A stretch of DNA of 5,183 bases from Bacillota bacterium (lineage in GTDB: Bacteria > Bacillota > Clostridia > Peptostreptococcales > Anaerovoracaceae). Position 1 is the first letter of the stretch. The number at the start of each line of letters is the position of its first letter. Location: contig JAUNRL010000080.1 of the NCBI GenBank assembly GCA_030535715.1, forward strand, positions 1 through 5,183. Direction: 5' to 3'. Below the pieces are notes generated by a model. That model saw only the letters and a list, made by a program, of their open reading frames with translations, was not told the DNA's origin and did not search any database. Shown here piece by piece: positions 5,131-5,183 of this stretch. The position numbers and the translations under genes were made by a program.

Positions 5131-5183
5131 GCCACTGTAGCTCATCTGGCAGAGCAGCACATTCGTAACGTGCAGGTGGCCGG
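5131..5183 (+). tRNA. tRNA-Thr, anticodon CGT, 3' end beyond window
   Basis: The first 53 positions of a tRNA. Acceptor 5' strand GCCACTG (5131-5137), TA at positions 8-9, D stem GCTC/GAGC with an eight-base loop, anticodon arm 5157-5173 with loop TTCGTAA and anticodon CGT at 5164-5166 (reads ACG), variable loop AGGTG, and the T-stem 5' strand GCCGG ending at the window edge. G1, C2, G35 and U36 fit known threonine identity elements. The anticodon stem has four pairs plus an A-C mismatch at 31-39. The T loop and acceptor 3' strand lie outside, so folding cannot be fully confirmed. It starts 30 bases after the upstream stop codon. Confidence 0.9.

Noticed and set aside
4072..5160. A 362-codon minus-strand frame opposite the membrane protein gene, running into the tRNA
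   Set aside because: It is an antisense shadow rich in Leu, Arg and Phe from the complement of Glu/Lys-rich codons, and it would read through the tRNA gene on the wrong strand.
1..5183. CRISPR array, insertion sequence, phage or defence genes
   Set aside because: No regularly spaced repeats, terminal inverted repeats, transposase or integrase motifs or known defence domains were seen; gene content is chromosomal housekeeping plus two envelope-type proteins.

Overview
The window looks like ordinary chromosome from a moderately GC-rich member of the Bacillota (Firmicutes), probably class Clostridia. The evidence is a cysS gene followed directly by the RNase Mini-III gene, a Bacillus-type xanthine phosphoribosyltransferase, a DivIVA-like coiled-coil gene, strong purine-rich ribosome binding sites, sigma-A type promoters and a U-tract terminator. 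No phage, transposon or CRISPR signature is visible.

Left part (1-2716, minus strand): a tightly packed operon read right to left, xpt - PHP-domain gene - cysS - mrnC. xpt overlaps the PHP gene by 14 nt. The PHP gene overlaps cysS, and cysS overlaps mrnC, each by a 4-nt ATGA, so translation is probably coupled along the operon. mrnC runs off the left edge and only its first 26 codons are present. The operon joins purine salvage (Xpt), cysteinyl-tRNA synthesis (CysRS) and 23S rRNA maturation (Mini-III) with an unusual PHP protein. That protein is short and has lost three of the usual metal-ligand positions.

Middle (2717-3889, minus strand): a strong intrinsic terminator (2764-2795) separates xpt from a DivIVA-like gene with a long acidic Pro/Ala/Glu-rich tail. 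A 7-bp hairpin lies just upstream of the xpt ribosome binding site. No purine riboswitch, T-box or clear promoter is visible in the short gap before xpt.

Right part (3890-5183): a 161-bp divergent intergenic region carries two good promoters, one for each direction. The rightward gene encodes a 349-residue protein of unknown function. It has a small globular N-terminal domain, a long disordered region with a highly charged helix, one transmembrane segment near the C-terminus and a short acidic outer tail. Thirty bases after its stop lies a tRNA-Thr(CGT) gene, cut by the window edge at tRNA position 53.

Most of the window is housekeeping. The parts most likely to be undescribed are the degenerate PHP protein inside the xpt-cysS operon, and the divergent pair made of a DivIVA-like cytoplasmic coiled-coil protein and a single-pass membrane protein, which may act together at the cell envelope. 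That pairing is inference from layout and architecture only.
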